Shown here: positions 20,347-29,158 of the stretch, piece by piece
Layout of the letters: each line of letters starts with the position of its first letter
How positions within the stretch are numbered: the first letter of the stretch is position 1
Source of the DNA: Lysinibacillus sphaericus
GTDB taxonomy: Bacteria; Bacillota; Bacilli; Bacillales_A; Planococcaceae
Direction of reading: 5' to 3'
Assembly: GCF_006864135.1 (NCBI RefSeq)
Contig: NZ_SADV01000004.1
Span: forward strand, 124,001-188,000
Length of the DNA: 64,000 nt
The notes under the pieces: model-generated
What the model saw: the letters and a program-made list of their open reading frames with translations, nothing else
Databases searched by the model: none
Told to the model about the DNA's origin: nothing
Made by a program: the position numbers and the translations under genes

Positions 20347-20895
20347 TCATTCTCCCTCTATATGATTTCTTCGTCTTTCAAACTCCTTTAAAACCTGTAG
20401 CTGAACGTCCATTTGATTTTCATCCATTGTCAAGTTACTGCGCTCTTCAAAACCATCTTGTTCTTCACCATCAAAACTAAATAACTTCTTTAATAGCGCC
20501 CACATTGTTTCGAGCTCATTAGTAGAAAAATTTTTAAAAAGATCCGCTAAAAAATATGTTCCTTTTTCTCCTGCCTCTAACGCAACTTGTTTACCAAACG
20601 TAGTAATCGTCGTGTTGACCGCACGTTTATCATGCTGACTAGGGGCAATTTCGACATAGCCTTTATTTTTCATAGTAGTGACTAGCTGTTTTACATTCTG
20701 TTTAGTCGTTCCTAGTTTCCTTGCGATATTGTTGAACGATGCTTGATCTTCAGGTAAATGGGCAATAGCTAAAATAACCATAAATTGTCTAGACGTTAGT
20801 TTTTCTAAATATTGATCGGATTGTACTTGAATTTTATTGCCAACAGAAAAAAGGGCTGAATAGATTTGTTGCATTAGAAATAAGTCATTGTTCAT
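20347..20895 (-). CDS. MarR-family transcriptional regulator
   Basis: The 182-residue protein has the MarR winged helix: LTSRQFMVILAIAHLP, NNIARKLGTTKQNVKQLVTTM as recognition helix region, and the wing GYVEIAPSQHDKRAVNTTIT. The start at 20895 follows AAAGGAAAGGA; longer starts run through the operator. The tail after residue 140 is acidic and longer than usual. Two palindromic sites lie directly upstream, so it very likely represses itself and the hydrolase gene. Confidence 0.85.
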   Translation of the reverse strand: MNNDLFLMQQIYSALFSVGNKIQVQSDQYLEKLTSRQFMVILAIAHLPEDQASFNNIARKLGTTKQNVKQLVTTMKNKGYVEIAPSQHDKRAVNTTITTFGKQVALEAGEKGTYFLADLFKNFSTNELETMWALLKKLFSFDGEEQDGFEERSNLTMDENQMDVQLQVLKEFERRRNHIEGE

Positions 20896-20910
20896 AAAGA
20901 TGTCCTTTCC

Positions 20911-20963
20911 TTTAGACAATATATTGTCTAAAATCATCATAACAAAATGGACAATGTATTGTC
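20911..20963 (-). promoter_or_regulatory. Paired MarR operator palindromes
   Basis: TAGACAATATATTGTCTA (20913-20930) is a perfect inverted repeat, extended by two bases on each side. A second copy with the same half-site, GACAATGTATTGTC, lies at 20950-20963. The centres are about 35 bp apart. They sit between the MarR start and its likely promoter, as expected for autorepression. Confidence 0.8.
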
Positions 20964-21152
20964 TATAAAATAAATGAACGGTCACATAAGTGAGAAGACT
21001 TCTATTGTTAATAACATTTTAACCGCAAATTATAAGCCATTTTTCATAGCAAATGTAAAAAAGAGACGTTTTTTATAGGTATAACGGATTGACTAAAAGG
21101 TGAGGGCAATGTTTTTATAACACTTAATCTCAAATAATATTATTATGTAAAC

Positions 21153-21395
21153 TTGAAACGTTTTGTAACCTTGTTTATGATAGTAAAGAAAGATGTTTAA
21201 CTTGCATTTAGCACTGAAAGTCATTACCTCTATTGGTGATAGTGGGTGCGGGGTGAGGCTATTGTTTGGCGGGTTTACAAATAACCGCTGAGATAGCGGA
21301 ACTCAGGCTATGAACTTCACATTTTGTGAGAATGCTTAAGTGACCAACATCGTGCCTTTGCAGAGGCAGATTTGATAGAAAGTTTTGGTGAACGT
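21153..21395 (+). promoter_or_regulatory. Sigma-A promoter and unassigned structured leader
   Basis: TTGAAA (21153) and TATGAT (21176) are spaced by 17 bases. The leader of about 205 nt contains several hairpins: GCGGGTT with AACCGC (21269-21288), CCGCT with AGCGG (21285-21299), CTGAG with CTCAG, and GCCTTTGCAGAGGC near 21355. The first two share CCGC and exclude each other, as in a switching RNA. I could not match it to a riboswitch family. No T-run follows a strong stem, so any control would be translational. Confidence 0.45.
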
Positions 21396-22499
21396 ATGCG
21401 GAAAAAGATGCTCATCCTTGGAGCAACAGCTTTATTATTAACAGGCTGTGGAAATGAAACATTGGCAGAGGTGTTTCATACTGAAAAGACCGATGCAAAA
21501 TCGGAAAAAGCTGTGACGAAGCAGCAAGAAAAAATTGTACCAGAAGTAAAAGTAGTTGGGGAGAACGGAATCGGTGCAGGAGTCATTATTAAAAAAGAAG
21601 ACACGAAGCTCTATATTTTGACAAATGGTGCGCTCGTCGCTTCAAAGCCAGTTGCTCTCGTGCAATTTAATAATGATAAACTGATGGAAGCCGACGTGCA
21701 CTATATATCTACCGCTTATAATATAGCCATTTTAGAAGTACCGTATAACGCATCGGTAAAGGTGCCGAACGTCTATAAAGGTGAATTAAATCAGGTAGCT
21801 GTTTATGTTGATAGCTTACCACACATCATTAAAAAATATAGTGACAGCGTAGCAGCTTATTACATAGATGCAAAACAACATACACTTATTGGGAGCCCGG
21901 TTCTAGAAGCAGAAAATGGTGAGCTTGTGGGCATCTATTTTAAACGCCAGCAAAACGGTGGAACACAGCCGTTTATATTACCATATAAAGATATTGTACA
22001 GTTATTGGATGAATGGATCTCAGGTACTATGAAGACAAGTGATCGACTAACCCAATCCAAAAACTTAAATCCATATATTGAACAAGGCGATAAAGAAGCA
22101 GTCCAGCAAGCTATTGATCAATACGGGAAAAATATTTTTGCTTATAATGCCGATGAGGTAAAACTATTTTTAGATACATTTTATAAGCATTTAAAAGCGG
22201 CTGTTGAAAATCATGATGCTAGTGTCATGAAGCCTTTTGTAGGTTCAGACGATTTACAAAGCACGCTGGATAATATGGTAGCGCATTACGCAACTAAACA
22301 AGCAAAAATTCGTTTTTACAATACATCGATTAAAAACATCAGCATGAAGGGCCAAACTATTGTTATTCGTGCAAAAATAGAGTATGTACTAACAAATTCT
22401 GCTGGTCAAGAGGCATTTGCGAACTCTATGATGGTATATGAATTAAATAAAAATAAACAGGGCGAGTATAAGCTTATTCGCCTTACAACAGAGGAGTGA
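21396..22499 (+). CDS. Lipoprotein with inactive trypsin-like domain and NTF2-like tail
   Basis: Residues 1-18 form a lipoprotein signal (MLILGATALLLTGC). Residues 50-215 follow an HtrA/trypsin fold outline: GIGAGVIIKKEDTKLYILTN, AYNIAILEVPYN, IGSPVLEAENGELVGIYF. At the catalytic positions His is replaced (LTNGALV in place of TNxHV), Asp is Asn (AYNIAILEV), and the GNSGGP loop reads IGSPV, so it is probably not a protease. Residues 235-367 resemble the NTF2-like C-terminal domain of TcaA/YvbJ proteins. The stop overlaps the recQ region, suggesting one operon. The function is unknown; a surface sensor or binding protein is plausible. Confidence 0.6.
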   Translation: MRKKMLILGATALLLTGCGNETLAEVFHTEKTDAKSEKAVTKQQEKIVPEVKVVGENGIGAGVIIKKEDTKLYILTNGALVASKPVALVQFNNDKLMEADVHYISTAYNIAILEVPYNASVKVPNVYKGELNQVAVYVDSLPHIIKKYSDSVAAYYIDAKQHTLIGSPVLEAENGELVGIYFKRQQNGGTQPFILPYKDIVQLLDEWISGTMKTSDRLTQSKNLNPYIEQGDKEAVQQAIDQYGKNIFAYNADEVKLFLDTFYKHLKAAVENHDASVMKPFVGSDDLQSTLDNMVAHYATKQAKIRFYNTSIKNISMKGQTIVIRAKIEYVLTNSAGQEAFANSMMVYELNKNKQGEYKLIRLTTEE

Positions 22500-22507
22500 A
22501 AAGTTGG

Positions 22508-24277
22508 ATGGAGCAAGCAAGACAAATGCTACAACATCATTTTGGCTATGATTCATTTCGCAATGGACAAGAACCAATTATTGAACAAACATTACGAGGT
22601 CAATCAAGTCTTTGTGTGATGCCAACTGGCGGAGGTAAATCAATTTGCTATCAAATTCCGGCACTCATGCTAGATGGCCTTACAGTCGTCATATCTCCTT
22701 TAATTTCTCTTATGCAAGATCAGGTAGAAGCATTACGTGCTGCAAATATTCCGGCCGCGTATATAAATAGTACTTTAACCGTGCAAGAAGTGAACGAAAC
22801 AATGCAGCTAGCGAGTGCAGGTTATTTAAAGCTTCTTTATATAGCACCTGAGCGATTAGAAAGTGCAACATTTTTACAGGTATTATCGAATTTATCAGTA
22901 CCTTTACTTGCAGTGGATGAAGCACACTGTATTTCTCAGTGGGGGCATGATTTTAGACCAAGTTACCGAGCAATCCAAAAATTATTTACATTGTGGCCGC
23001 AAAAGCCAACTGTCTTAGCACTTACAGCAACAGCTACACCGGCTGTATGTGACGATATTAGACATTTATTAGGGATTGATGAGCAATCAACGGTGATTAC
23101 CGGTTTTTCACGTGAGAATTTATCTTTCTCAGTGTTAATTGGTGAAAACAAAGAGCGTTACATTAAAAATTATTTAGTAAAAAATAAAAATGAAGCGGGC
23201 ATTATTTATGCAGCTACACGAAAGGCTGTAGACGCAATCTATGAGCTTTTAAGTCGCTCAGGCGAAGCTGTGGCAAAATACCATGCGGGCCTGTCAGAGG
23301 ACATGCGTATGTCAGAGCAGGAGCGCTTTTTAAAAGACGAGGCACGCATTATGGTAGCGACCAATGCATTTGGAATGGGTATTGATAAGAGTAATGTACG
23401 CTTTGTTATTCATTATCAAATGCCGCGCAATATGGAGAGCTATTATCAGGAAGCGGGACGTGCAGGACGTGATGGCTTGCCAAGTGCCTGTATTTTACTT
23501 TATGCTTCAGGTGATGTTCAAACACAGCGCTTTTTAATTGAACAGACGCAGGATGAAACACGCATTGCACAGGAATTAGCGAAGCTACAAACGATGGTTG
23601 ATTATTGTCATACAGAAGGCTGCTTACAAAATGCCATCTTAACGTATTTTGCCGAGGAAGCAGGGGCACCTTGTAGTCGTTGTAGTAATTGTAATGATGG
23701 GCGAGAAGTCAAAGATGTGACGGTAGATGCACAAAAGGTATTAGCTTGTGTTGTAAGGATGGGGCAAAAATTTGGTAAGACGATGGTGGCCCAAGTGTTA
23801 ATTGGCTCCAAAAATCAAAAGGTCACTGAATTTGGCTTTGCAAGGCTGTCTACTTATGGCATTTTAAAAGGACAATATTCCTCAAAGGATGTCTCAACCT
23901 TTATTGAGTTTTTAATTGCTGAGGGTGTACTTGCCGTTAAACATGGCACGTTTCCAACTATTTATGTATCAGAGGAAGGCAAAGAAGTTCTACTCGGGAA
24001 TCGACAGGTCATGCGAAAAGAAGCTGTTACTGTTCGTAAGCTTGTTGACAATGATCCGTTATTTGAACATTTACGATTATTACGTAAAGAGATTGCGGAT
24101 GAAGAACAAGTACCACCATTTGTTGTGTTCTCTGATAAAACATTGCGTGATTTATGTGATAAAAAGCCGACAGAACTAGAAGACTTACGTCATGTAAGTG
24201 GGATTGGTGAAGTTAAATTCGAAAAATACGGTAAGCGTTTCTTCGATGCTCTGCACTCTTTTTTGAAAACAACATGA
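22508..24277 (+). CDS. recQ: ATP-dependent DNA helicase RecQ
   Basis: The protein has about 589 residues and the complete RecQ layout: motif 0 FGYDSFRNGQEPII, Walker A MPTGGGKS, Walker B DEAHCISQWGHDFRPSY, motif III ALTATATP, motif VI YQEAGRAGRDG, then the zinc-binding part of the RecQ-Ct domain with four Cys (C-H-T-E-G-C... CSRCSNC), winged helix, and an HRDC domain near the C-terminus (LFEHLRLLRKEIADEE...VSGIGEVKFEKYG). It unwinds DNA 3' to 5' in recombination and fork repair. The start could be GTG at 22496, but ATG at 22508 fits the family length. The preceding lipoprotein gene ends just upstream. Confidence 0.9.
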   Translation: MEQARQMLQHHFGYDSFRNGQEPIIEQTLRGQSSLCVMPTGGGKSICYQIPALMLDGLTVVISPLISLMQDQVEALRAANIPAAYINSTLTVQEVNETMQLASAGYLKLLYIAPERLESATFLQVLSNLSVPLLAVDEAHCISQWGHDFRPSYRAIQKLFTLWPQKPTVLALTATATPAVCDDIRHLLGIDEQSTVITGFSRENLSFSVLIGENKERYIKNYLVKNKNEAGIIYAATRKAVDAIYELLSRSGEAVAKYHAGLSEDMRMSEQERFLKDEARIMVATNAFGMGIDKSNVRFVIHYQMPRNMESYYQEAGRAGRDGLPSACILLYASGDVQTQRFLIEQTQDETRIAQELAKLQTMVDYCHTEGCLQNAILTYFAEEAGAPCSRCSNCNDGREVKDVTVDAQKVLACVVRMGQKFGKTMVAQVLIGSKNQKVTEFGFARLSTYGILKGQYSSKDVSTFIEFLIAEGVLAVKHGTFPTIYVSEEGKEVLLGNRQVMRKEAVTVRKLVDNDPLFEHLRLLRKEIADEEQVPPFVVFSDKTLRDLCDKKPTELEDLRHVSGIGEVKFEKYGKRFFDALHSFLKTT

Positions 24278-24351
24278 TATAGGAAGAAAGGGAAGTGCTT
24301 AATTCAAAAGAATTATGCACCTCCTTTTTATTTTACAAAGTATGGCAACCG

Positions 24352-24699
24352 CTATTTTTCCCAAAGCTCGATCAGTCGACCATCAGGATCCTTAATCCAA
24401 ATAAACTTTCCAAATTCACTGATTTCTTGTTCCTTTTCAAGAGGTACACCAATATGATCAAGATGGTTAATAGTCTCGTTTATATCATGTACTTGGAAAT
24501 TTAACATCACTTGTTGTTCTTTTGGGAAATAACTGTCATTTTCACTGAAGAATGAAAAGATAGTCTCATTTCCTAATTGGGGTTTAATCACAGTCCCATT
24601 CCAATCTTCAATGTCCGTCTTCAACACTTCACCGTACCATTTTTTTAAAACATCAATATTCTTCGTTCTCCAAAATATTCCTCCTACACCTTTTATCAT
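24352..24699 (-). CDS. VOC (glyoxalase/bleomycin-resistance fold) protein
   Basis: The 115-residue protein carries the two beta-alpha-beta-beta-beta halves of the vicinal oxygen chelate fold: GGIFWRTKNIDVLKKWYGEVL at the start and FQVHDINETINHLDHIGVPL, FIWIKDPDGRLIELWEK at the end. The C-terminal Glu in LIELWEK is the usual metal ligand. Members include lyases, dioxygenases and drug-binding proteins; nothing nearby specifies which. RBS AGGAG lies about 8 bases before the start. Confidence 0.8.
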   Translation of the reverse strand: MIKGVGGIFWRTKNIDVLKKWYGEVLKTDIEDWNGTVIKPQLGNETIFSFFSENDSYFPKEQQVMLNFQVHDINETINHLDHIGVPLEKEQEISEFGKFIWIKDPDGRLIELWEK

Positions 24700-24814
24700 C
24701 GTTCTAACTCCTGTCTGTCTTCAAATTTTTAGTTTTTCAATTTATTGCTCAGTTCCTTCTTCAACTATACTGCTTTGAGTACAATTTTTCCCAAAATAAA
24801 CTTGAAAAAATCAC

Positions 24815-25082
24815 CTAAAGAGGTGATTAAACAAAAAAATAACCCGGAATATTTATTATTCCGGGTCTTGATTCTCACTTACTTATAGTGCTCCATGACA
24901 CACTGCCTCGCTTCCGCATTCATCTTAAAATTCTTTAAGAACTGTGCTTTAGCTTCATTCAGCTTTGATGGTCCTTCTGAGTTACCGGTCAGCCCCACTC
25001 ATCGGGTTAACCCTCCTTGTCATTGGAATTGAAGTGAAATCTTTAATAGTATAAACTGTTTATTATTTTCTATACACGTTAC
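24815..25082 (-). repeat. 268-bp direct repeat, copy 1
   Basis: The segment from CTAAAGAGG to TATACACGTTA recurs at 25378-25646 with only scattered differences. It holds a minus-strand small ORF with RBS and a minus-strand terminator (CCCGGAATA stem, 24828-24867). It looks like a duplicated complete micro-gene unit rather than an insertion sequence, since no terminal inverted repeats or transposase are present. Confidence 0.85.
24879..24998 (-). CDS. Small protein of 39 residues, unknown
   Basis: The GTG at 24998 opens a frame reading VGLTGNSEGPSKLNEAKAQF then LKNFKMNAEARQCVMEHYK. GGAGGG lies 12 bases upstream, and a strong terminator follows the stop. A 6-codon ATG frame (MSGADR) starts just before it and overlaps. 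The product is amphipathic, has one Cys, and has no signal peptide. I recognise no family. The precise duplication of the unit suggests that it is a real gene. Confidence 0.45.
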   Translation of the reverse strand: MGLTGNSEGPSKLNEAKAQFLKNFKMNAEARQCVMEHYK

Positions 25083-25228
25083 TTAAAAAAATGAAAAAAT
25101 CCATTGAAAACGGCTATACATCGAAATTAATTGTGATTGGGCATAATTGTAGTTGTCGCTTTTTCGCTACAGATAAACAATGGGTTCAAGATCGGCTTTG
25201 TGCTTAGGCCAGCAGATGTTTTCTGTGC

Positions 25229-25347
25229 GAAAGTGCAGTGCAAATGTAGCGGCAGCAACATGTTTTTTGTCTATGCGAAAGCGCAGCGGCAGCAACATGT
25301 TTTTTATCTATGCGAAAGCGCAGCGGTAGCAACAGCAACAGCAACAT
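25229..25347. repeat. Tandem repeat of about 36 bp between the two direct repeats
   Basis: The unit GCAGCGGCAGCAACATG followed by TTTTTTRTCTATGCGAAAGC occurs about two and a half times, ending in GCAACA triplet repeats. The open frames through it are simple consequences of the repeat and not considered genes. Confidence 0.7.
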
Positions 25348-25377
25348 GAGGGCCGACACGATATCAGTCAAAAATAA

Positions 25378-25646
25378 CTAAAGAGGCGATTAAACAAAAA
25401 AATAACCCGGAATAATTATTATTCCGGGCTTGATTCTCACTTACTTATAGTGCTCCATGACACACTGCCTCGCTTCCGCATTCATCTTAAAATTCTTTAA
25501 GACAACTGTGCTTTAGCTTCATTCAGCTTTGATGGTCCTTCTGAGTTACCGGTCAGCCCCACTCATCGGGTTAACCCTCCTTGTCATTGGATTTGAAGTG
25601 AAATCTTAAATAGTATTGGCTATTTATTATTTTTTATACACGTTAT
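25378..25646 (-). repeat. 268-bp direct repeat, copy 2
   Basis: This is the second copy of the unit at 24815-25082. It differs by a few substitutions and a 2-base insertion near 25501 inside the small ORF. Its hairpin CCCGG...CCGGG at 25406-25428 keeps the terminator. Confidence 0.85.
25441..25562 (-). pseudogene. Frameshifted copy of the 39-residue small gene
   Basis: The frame opens with the same GTG and RBS as copy 1 and reads identically for 19 codons (VGLTGNSEGPSKLNEAKAQ). The 2-base insertion then leads to LS and a stop at 25497. The rest of the original coding sequence is still recognisable in the other frame. Confidence 0.6.
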
Positions 25647-25701
25647 AGAAAGATCAGAAAACGCTTTTAATCATACGTTTTTACAGGCATTAATGTAAAA
25701 C

Positions 25702-25738
25702 AAGTCGAATCCTTCGCGTACGAGAATTCGACTTTTTT
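25702..25738 (+). terminator. Terminator-like hairpin
   Basis: AAGTCGAAT pairs with ATTCGACTT, followed by TTTT. No plus-strand gene directly precedes it, so it may terminate an unseen transcript from the repeat region. Confidence 0.6.
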
Positions 25739-25835
25739 AGGTTGAAATCTTCATCTTATTATGAAAAGAAAAAAAGCGGTTATATTCTGAGTCAGGGAAA
25801 GTGAATCGTCTATCGAAATAAATGATTATATTTGG

Positions 25836-26357
25836 CTATTTCTCCCAATGTTTATTGATGAACTGATCTCGACCAGAATGTGCTCGATCATTCTGATAAT
25901 GCTCTGACTCTTTTTTATAATAGTCCTGATGATAATCTTCTGCAGGGTAGAAGGGCTTGGCATCGCGAATTGTGGTTACAATAGGTTTATCAAAGCGACC
26001 ACTTTTTGCTAGTATTTCTTTGGATGCTTCAGCAATGTGTTTTTGCTCTTCTGAATATGTAAAGATTGCCGTTGTGTATGATTCACCACGGTCATGGAAT
26101 TGACCATAAGCATCCGTTGGGTCGATTTGCATCCAGTAAATATCAAGGAGCTGCTCATAACTAAAAATGTTAGGGTCGAATTCAATTTCGACTACTTCTA
26201 AATGGCCAGAAGTACCTTTTTTGACATCCTCATAAGTAGGGTTGTCTAAATGGCCACCCATGTAGCCCGAAGTGACCTTATGTATACCGTCCCACTCAAC
26301 AAATGGCTTTACCATACACCAAAAACAACCGCCAGCAAACGTAGCTTTCTCGATCAT
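25836..26357 (-). CDS. msrA: Peptide methionine sulfoxide reductase MsrA
   Basis: The 173-residue protein has the catalytic-Cys motif [11 protein letters not shown] at the N-terminus, then [50 protein letters not shown] and the HQDYY block, all diagnostic for MsrA. It reduces methionine-S-sulfoxide in proteins. MsrB is not fused or adjacent. The start at 26357 follows AAAGGATG by 8 bases. It is monocistronic and divergent from the LCP gene. Confidence 0.95.
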   Translation of the reverse strand: MIEKATFAGGCFWCMVKPFVEWDGIHKVTSGYMGGHLDNPTYEDVKKGTSGHLEVVEIEFDPNIFSYEQLLDIYWMQIDPTDAYGQFHDRGESYTTAIFTYSEEQKHIAEASKEILAKSGRFDKPIVTTIRDAKPFYPAEDYHQDYYKKESEHYQNDRAHSGRDQFINKHWEK

Positions 26358-26528
26358 GTACATCATCCTTTCTTTCGTGAAAATATTATAGCATTATTTT
26401 GTTCATAACTGGCAAATAGGGTGTAAAATAACCTATAAATAGTTGTTGTTAGCATTCATAATATAAAATGAACCTTTCTTTATATGGAATCGTTACATTA
26501 ACTATAAAAAATAGAGGAGTTAACAGTT

Positions 26529-27479
26529 ATGGAAGAGCAAGATTATTCAAGACGCTCGCAACGTCCAAAAAAACGTCGCTTGCGTAAAGGGAGAGCATTG
26601 TTCACATTGCTATTACTTTGTGTCATTGTTATTGTAGGTTATTCCGTTATGCAATACCGCAGTGGACTAGAATTAGCAACGGATACAAAGGTAGCCCAAG
26701 AGGATTTTAAAGGTGATGCAGTAAAAGGCGATGTTGAAAATTATTTATTATTAGGAATCGATACTCGTGGTGAAGAAAAATCACGTACAGATACAATGAT
26801 GGTATTATCTTGGAATAAGAAAACAAATGATGTGAAGCTCGTGTCATTAATGCGAGATATTTATGCAGATATACCAGGTTATAAATCCTATAAGCTTAAT
26901 ACGGCTTACTATTTAGGCGGTGTCCAATTATTAAAGGATACGATCGGTAATATGTTTGGCCTGCCCATTAATCATTATGCAATTATCGATTTTAAAAATT
27001 TTGAATCTCTTGTAGATATTATAGCGCCAAATGGAGTTGAAATGAATGTAGACAAGGATATGTCCGAAAAAATTGGGGTTTCATTAAAACAAGGTGTGCA
27101 TAACTTAAACGGTAAAGAATTACTTGGTTTTGCCCGATTCCGACACGATGAAAAAGGAGATTTTGGTCGGGTAGAACGTCAGCAAAAGGTTATCGAAGCG
27201 TTAAAGAATGAAGTTTTATCACCTCAAAATATTTTGAACTTACCAAAATTCGTTGGTGCAGCACAAGGTTATGTCACAACCGATTATTCATCTTCAGGAG
27301 AGATTCAGCAAGTGCTTAAAATGGTGTCGAAAGGTAAAGTCAAAATAGAAAAAGCAACTGTTCCAATTGAAGGTAGTTATAGTTTCAAAAGCTTTAGTGG
27401 TGTCGGTGATTCAATTGTTATTAATGTAGAGAAAAATAAAGAATTTTTACGTAACTTTTTAGGCATTTCCCTAGAGTGA
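26529..27479 (+). CDS. LCP (LytR-CpsA-Psr) family envelope transferase
   Basis: The 316-residue protein has a basic cytosolic N-tail, one transmembrane helix (residues 25-41), then the LCP domain with NYLLLGIDTRGEEKSRTDTMMV, VKLVSLMRDIYADIPGY, KLNTAYYLGG, and the arginine-rich active-site strand FARFRHDEKGDFGRVERQQ. LCP enzymes attach teichoic acids or other polymers from lipid carriers to peptidoglycan outside the membrane. It lies 64 bp before an AI-2E family permease gene, perhaps in the same transcript. Confidence 0.9.
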   Translation: MEEQDYSRRSQRPKKRRLRKGRALFTLLLLCVIVIVGYSVMQYRSGLELATDTKVAQEDFKGDAVKGDVENYLLLGIDTRGEEKSRTDTMMVLSWNKKTNDVKLVSLMRDIYADIPGYKSYKLNTAYYLGGVQLLKDTIGNMFGLPINHYAIIDFKNFESLVDIIAPNGVEMNVDKDMSEKIGVSLKQGVHNLNGKELLGFARFRHDEKGDFGRVERQQKVIEALKNEVLSPQNILNLPKFVGAAQGYVTTDYSSSGEIQQVLKMVSKGKVKIEKATVPIEGSYSFKSFSGVGDSIVINVEKNKEFLRNFLGISLE

Positions 27480-27543
27480 TTTTTCGCAAAATCCAACATT
27501 ATCCTGTACTATATGGATATAGGATTTGTATTGGGGTGAGTAG

Positions 27544-28743
27544 ATGGAGAAAGAAAGACCAAAAGAGCGTTCGAATTTCTTTTCAACGAAGTTTATTCGT
27601 TTTTTAGGTGGTAAAAACTTATTTTTTACACTGATTATTTTATTATTGCTAGCATGCGTTATTTTTATGTTCCAAAAAGTTTCCTTTATATTTACCCCGC
27701 TAAAAGTTTTATTTGAGGTAGTTATTCTACCAGGGGTACTTGCCATTATTGGGTATTATTTATTACGCCCAATAGTAGGGCTATTCGAAAGATGGCGTAT
27801 CCCAAGAGTTTGGGGTATCTTTCTTCTATATATCATTCTGATTGGTATAATTACGTTATTAGTAGTACTTGTCTATCCGTTTTTACGAGACCAGTTTACT
27901 AATTTAGCGCAGGAATTCCCAGGATATTTTATGGCGTTTACACAAAATATAGCTGATTATCTGAATAATGCTCGTATTAACGAGTTCCTAGATAAAATTA
28001 ATTTAAACTATGACGCAATGGTGAAAAATTTTACTACGGATATGGTGGAGACGGTAAAAGATACGGCTGCGAATTTAGCGCAAGGCGTGGCTTCTGGTAT
28101 TACTGGCTTCGTTTCAGCCTTAACAGGAATTGTTCTATCATTAGTAACGGTGCCATTTATTTTATTTTACTTACTTAAAGATGGCGAAAAACTACCAAGC
28201 TTTATTTTAAAAATGTGCCCGCCACGTATGCGTAAAGAAGTACACGAAATTTTCCATGACATGGACAAGCAAATAAGTTCCTATATTCAAGGACAAATTT
28301 TAGTGTCAATGTGCATAGGTGCCATGGTGACAATTGGCTTTTTAATTATCGGTATGAAATATGCTTTATTGCTAGGGTTCCTTGCTATGATTACGAGCGT
28401 TGTTCCATACTTAGGTCCAGTTATCGCCATTACACCAGCGGTCATTATCGCTCTTGTAACATCACCATTCATGCTTATTAAGCTAGCCATAGTGTGGACG
28501 GTCGTACAGTTGATTGAAGGGAAATTCATTTCTCCACAAATTATGGGTAAATCACTTAGTATCCATCCAATAACTATTATTTTCGTGTTATTAACGGCTG
28601 GTTCTTTGTTTGGTGTACCAGGTGTTATTTTAGGTATTCCAGGCTATGCTATTATTAAAGTGCTTGTGACACATTTATTCAAGCTATTTAAACATCGTTA
28701 CAATCGTTACGAAGATGAGATACATCAAAAATATGATGTGTAA
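27544..28743 (+). CDS. AI-2E family membrane transporter
   Basis: The protein has 399 residues with seven to eight predicted membrane segments and a long amphipathic middle region (residues 115-185). The family signature appears as VPFILFYLLKDGEKLP, then SYIQGQILVSMCIGAM, LGPVIAITPAVIIAL and the terminal SIHPITIIFVLLTAGSLFGVPG. Relatives include TqsA and YrrI; several act as Na+(Li+)/H+ antiporters rather than as autoinducer exporters. A terminator follows. Confidence 0.9.
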   Translation: MEKERPKERSNFFSTKFIRFLGGKNLFFTLIILLLLACVIFMFQKVSFIFTPLKVLFEVVILPGVLAIIGYYLLRPIVGLFERWRIPRVWGIFLLYIILIGIITLLVVLVYPFLRDQFTNLAQEFPGYFMAFTQNIADYLNNARINEFLDKINLNYDAMVKNFTTDMVETVKDTAANLAQGVASGITGFVSALTGIVLSLVTVPFILFYLLKDGEKLPSFILKMCPPRMRKEVHEIFHDMDKQISSYIQGQILVSMCIGAMVTIGFLIIGMKYALLLGFLAMITSVVPYLGPVIAITPAVIIALVTSPFMLIKLAIVWTVVQLIEGKFISPQIMGKSLSIHPITIIFVLLTAGSLFGVPGVILGIPGYAIIKVLVTHLFKLFKHRYNRYEDEIHQKYDV

Positions 28744-28751
28744 AAAGAGAC

Positions 28752-28783
28752 AGCTACTGCGAACAAGCAGTAGCTATTTTTTT
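28752..28783 (+). terminator. Terminator after the AI-2E family gene
   Basis: AGCTACTGC and GCAGTAGCT form a perfect 9-bp stem with a 6-base loop, followed by ATTTTTTT. Confidence 0.9.
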
Positions 28784-29100
28784 ATATGGTTATATTAAAA
28801 GTTGGGACTATTGTTATTAGCTTTAGCAATTACATCAATGTAATTTTACCAATATAATCATAAGTGGGCTTATATAAACGGAAGGCTAGCTCTGTCCTTA
28901 CGTAAATTAGGATGGGATGGACCCCTGCCGTTCATAAATGCTTTATAGCGTTCTGAGAATGGTGCACGTAGGTAAGAAAGAATAAAACAAACAACGACAA
29001 TTACAGAAAATACTAGAATGAAGGGTATAAGCTCACCACATATATGTCGATAAGGCAAGCGGAGAAGATTTTGATCGCCCGTATTGAGTCGGAAAAATAA
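28784..29100. other. Intergenic region with a possible small minus-strand membrane ORF
   Basis: A 62-codon minus-strand frame (28870-29058, TTG start) reads ELIPFILVFSVIVVVCFILS then YLRAPFSERYKAFMNGRG, one membrane helix with a basic tail. No clear ribosome-binding site was seen, so I list it only as a possible gene or relic. Confidence 0.3.
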
Positions 29101-29104
29101 TACT

Positions 29105-29118
29105 GGACTAATCGTTCC
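29105..29118 (+). promoter_or_regulatory. TetR operator, upstream copy
   Basis: The context TACTGGACTAATCGTTCC at 29101-29118 matches TACTGGAATGATCATTCC upstream of the MFS gene at 29751-29768. The 14-bp core GGACTAATCGTTCC is an imperfect palindrome. It lies 40 bp before the predicted TetR start, suggesting autoregulation. Confidence 0.7.
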
Positions 29119-29158
29119 GAAAATATTATAGTATTCTTATTGAAAGGAGGAATTTACC

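Noticed and set aside
25137..25349. 70-codon frame in the tandem-repeat region
   Set aside because: Its sequence is dictated by the 36-bp repeats and triplet repeats; no support for translation.
24815..25646. CRISPR array or insertion sequence
   Set aside because: Only two long repeats with internal genes; no regularly spaced short repeats, transposase or terminal inverted repeats.
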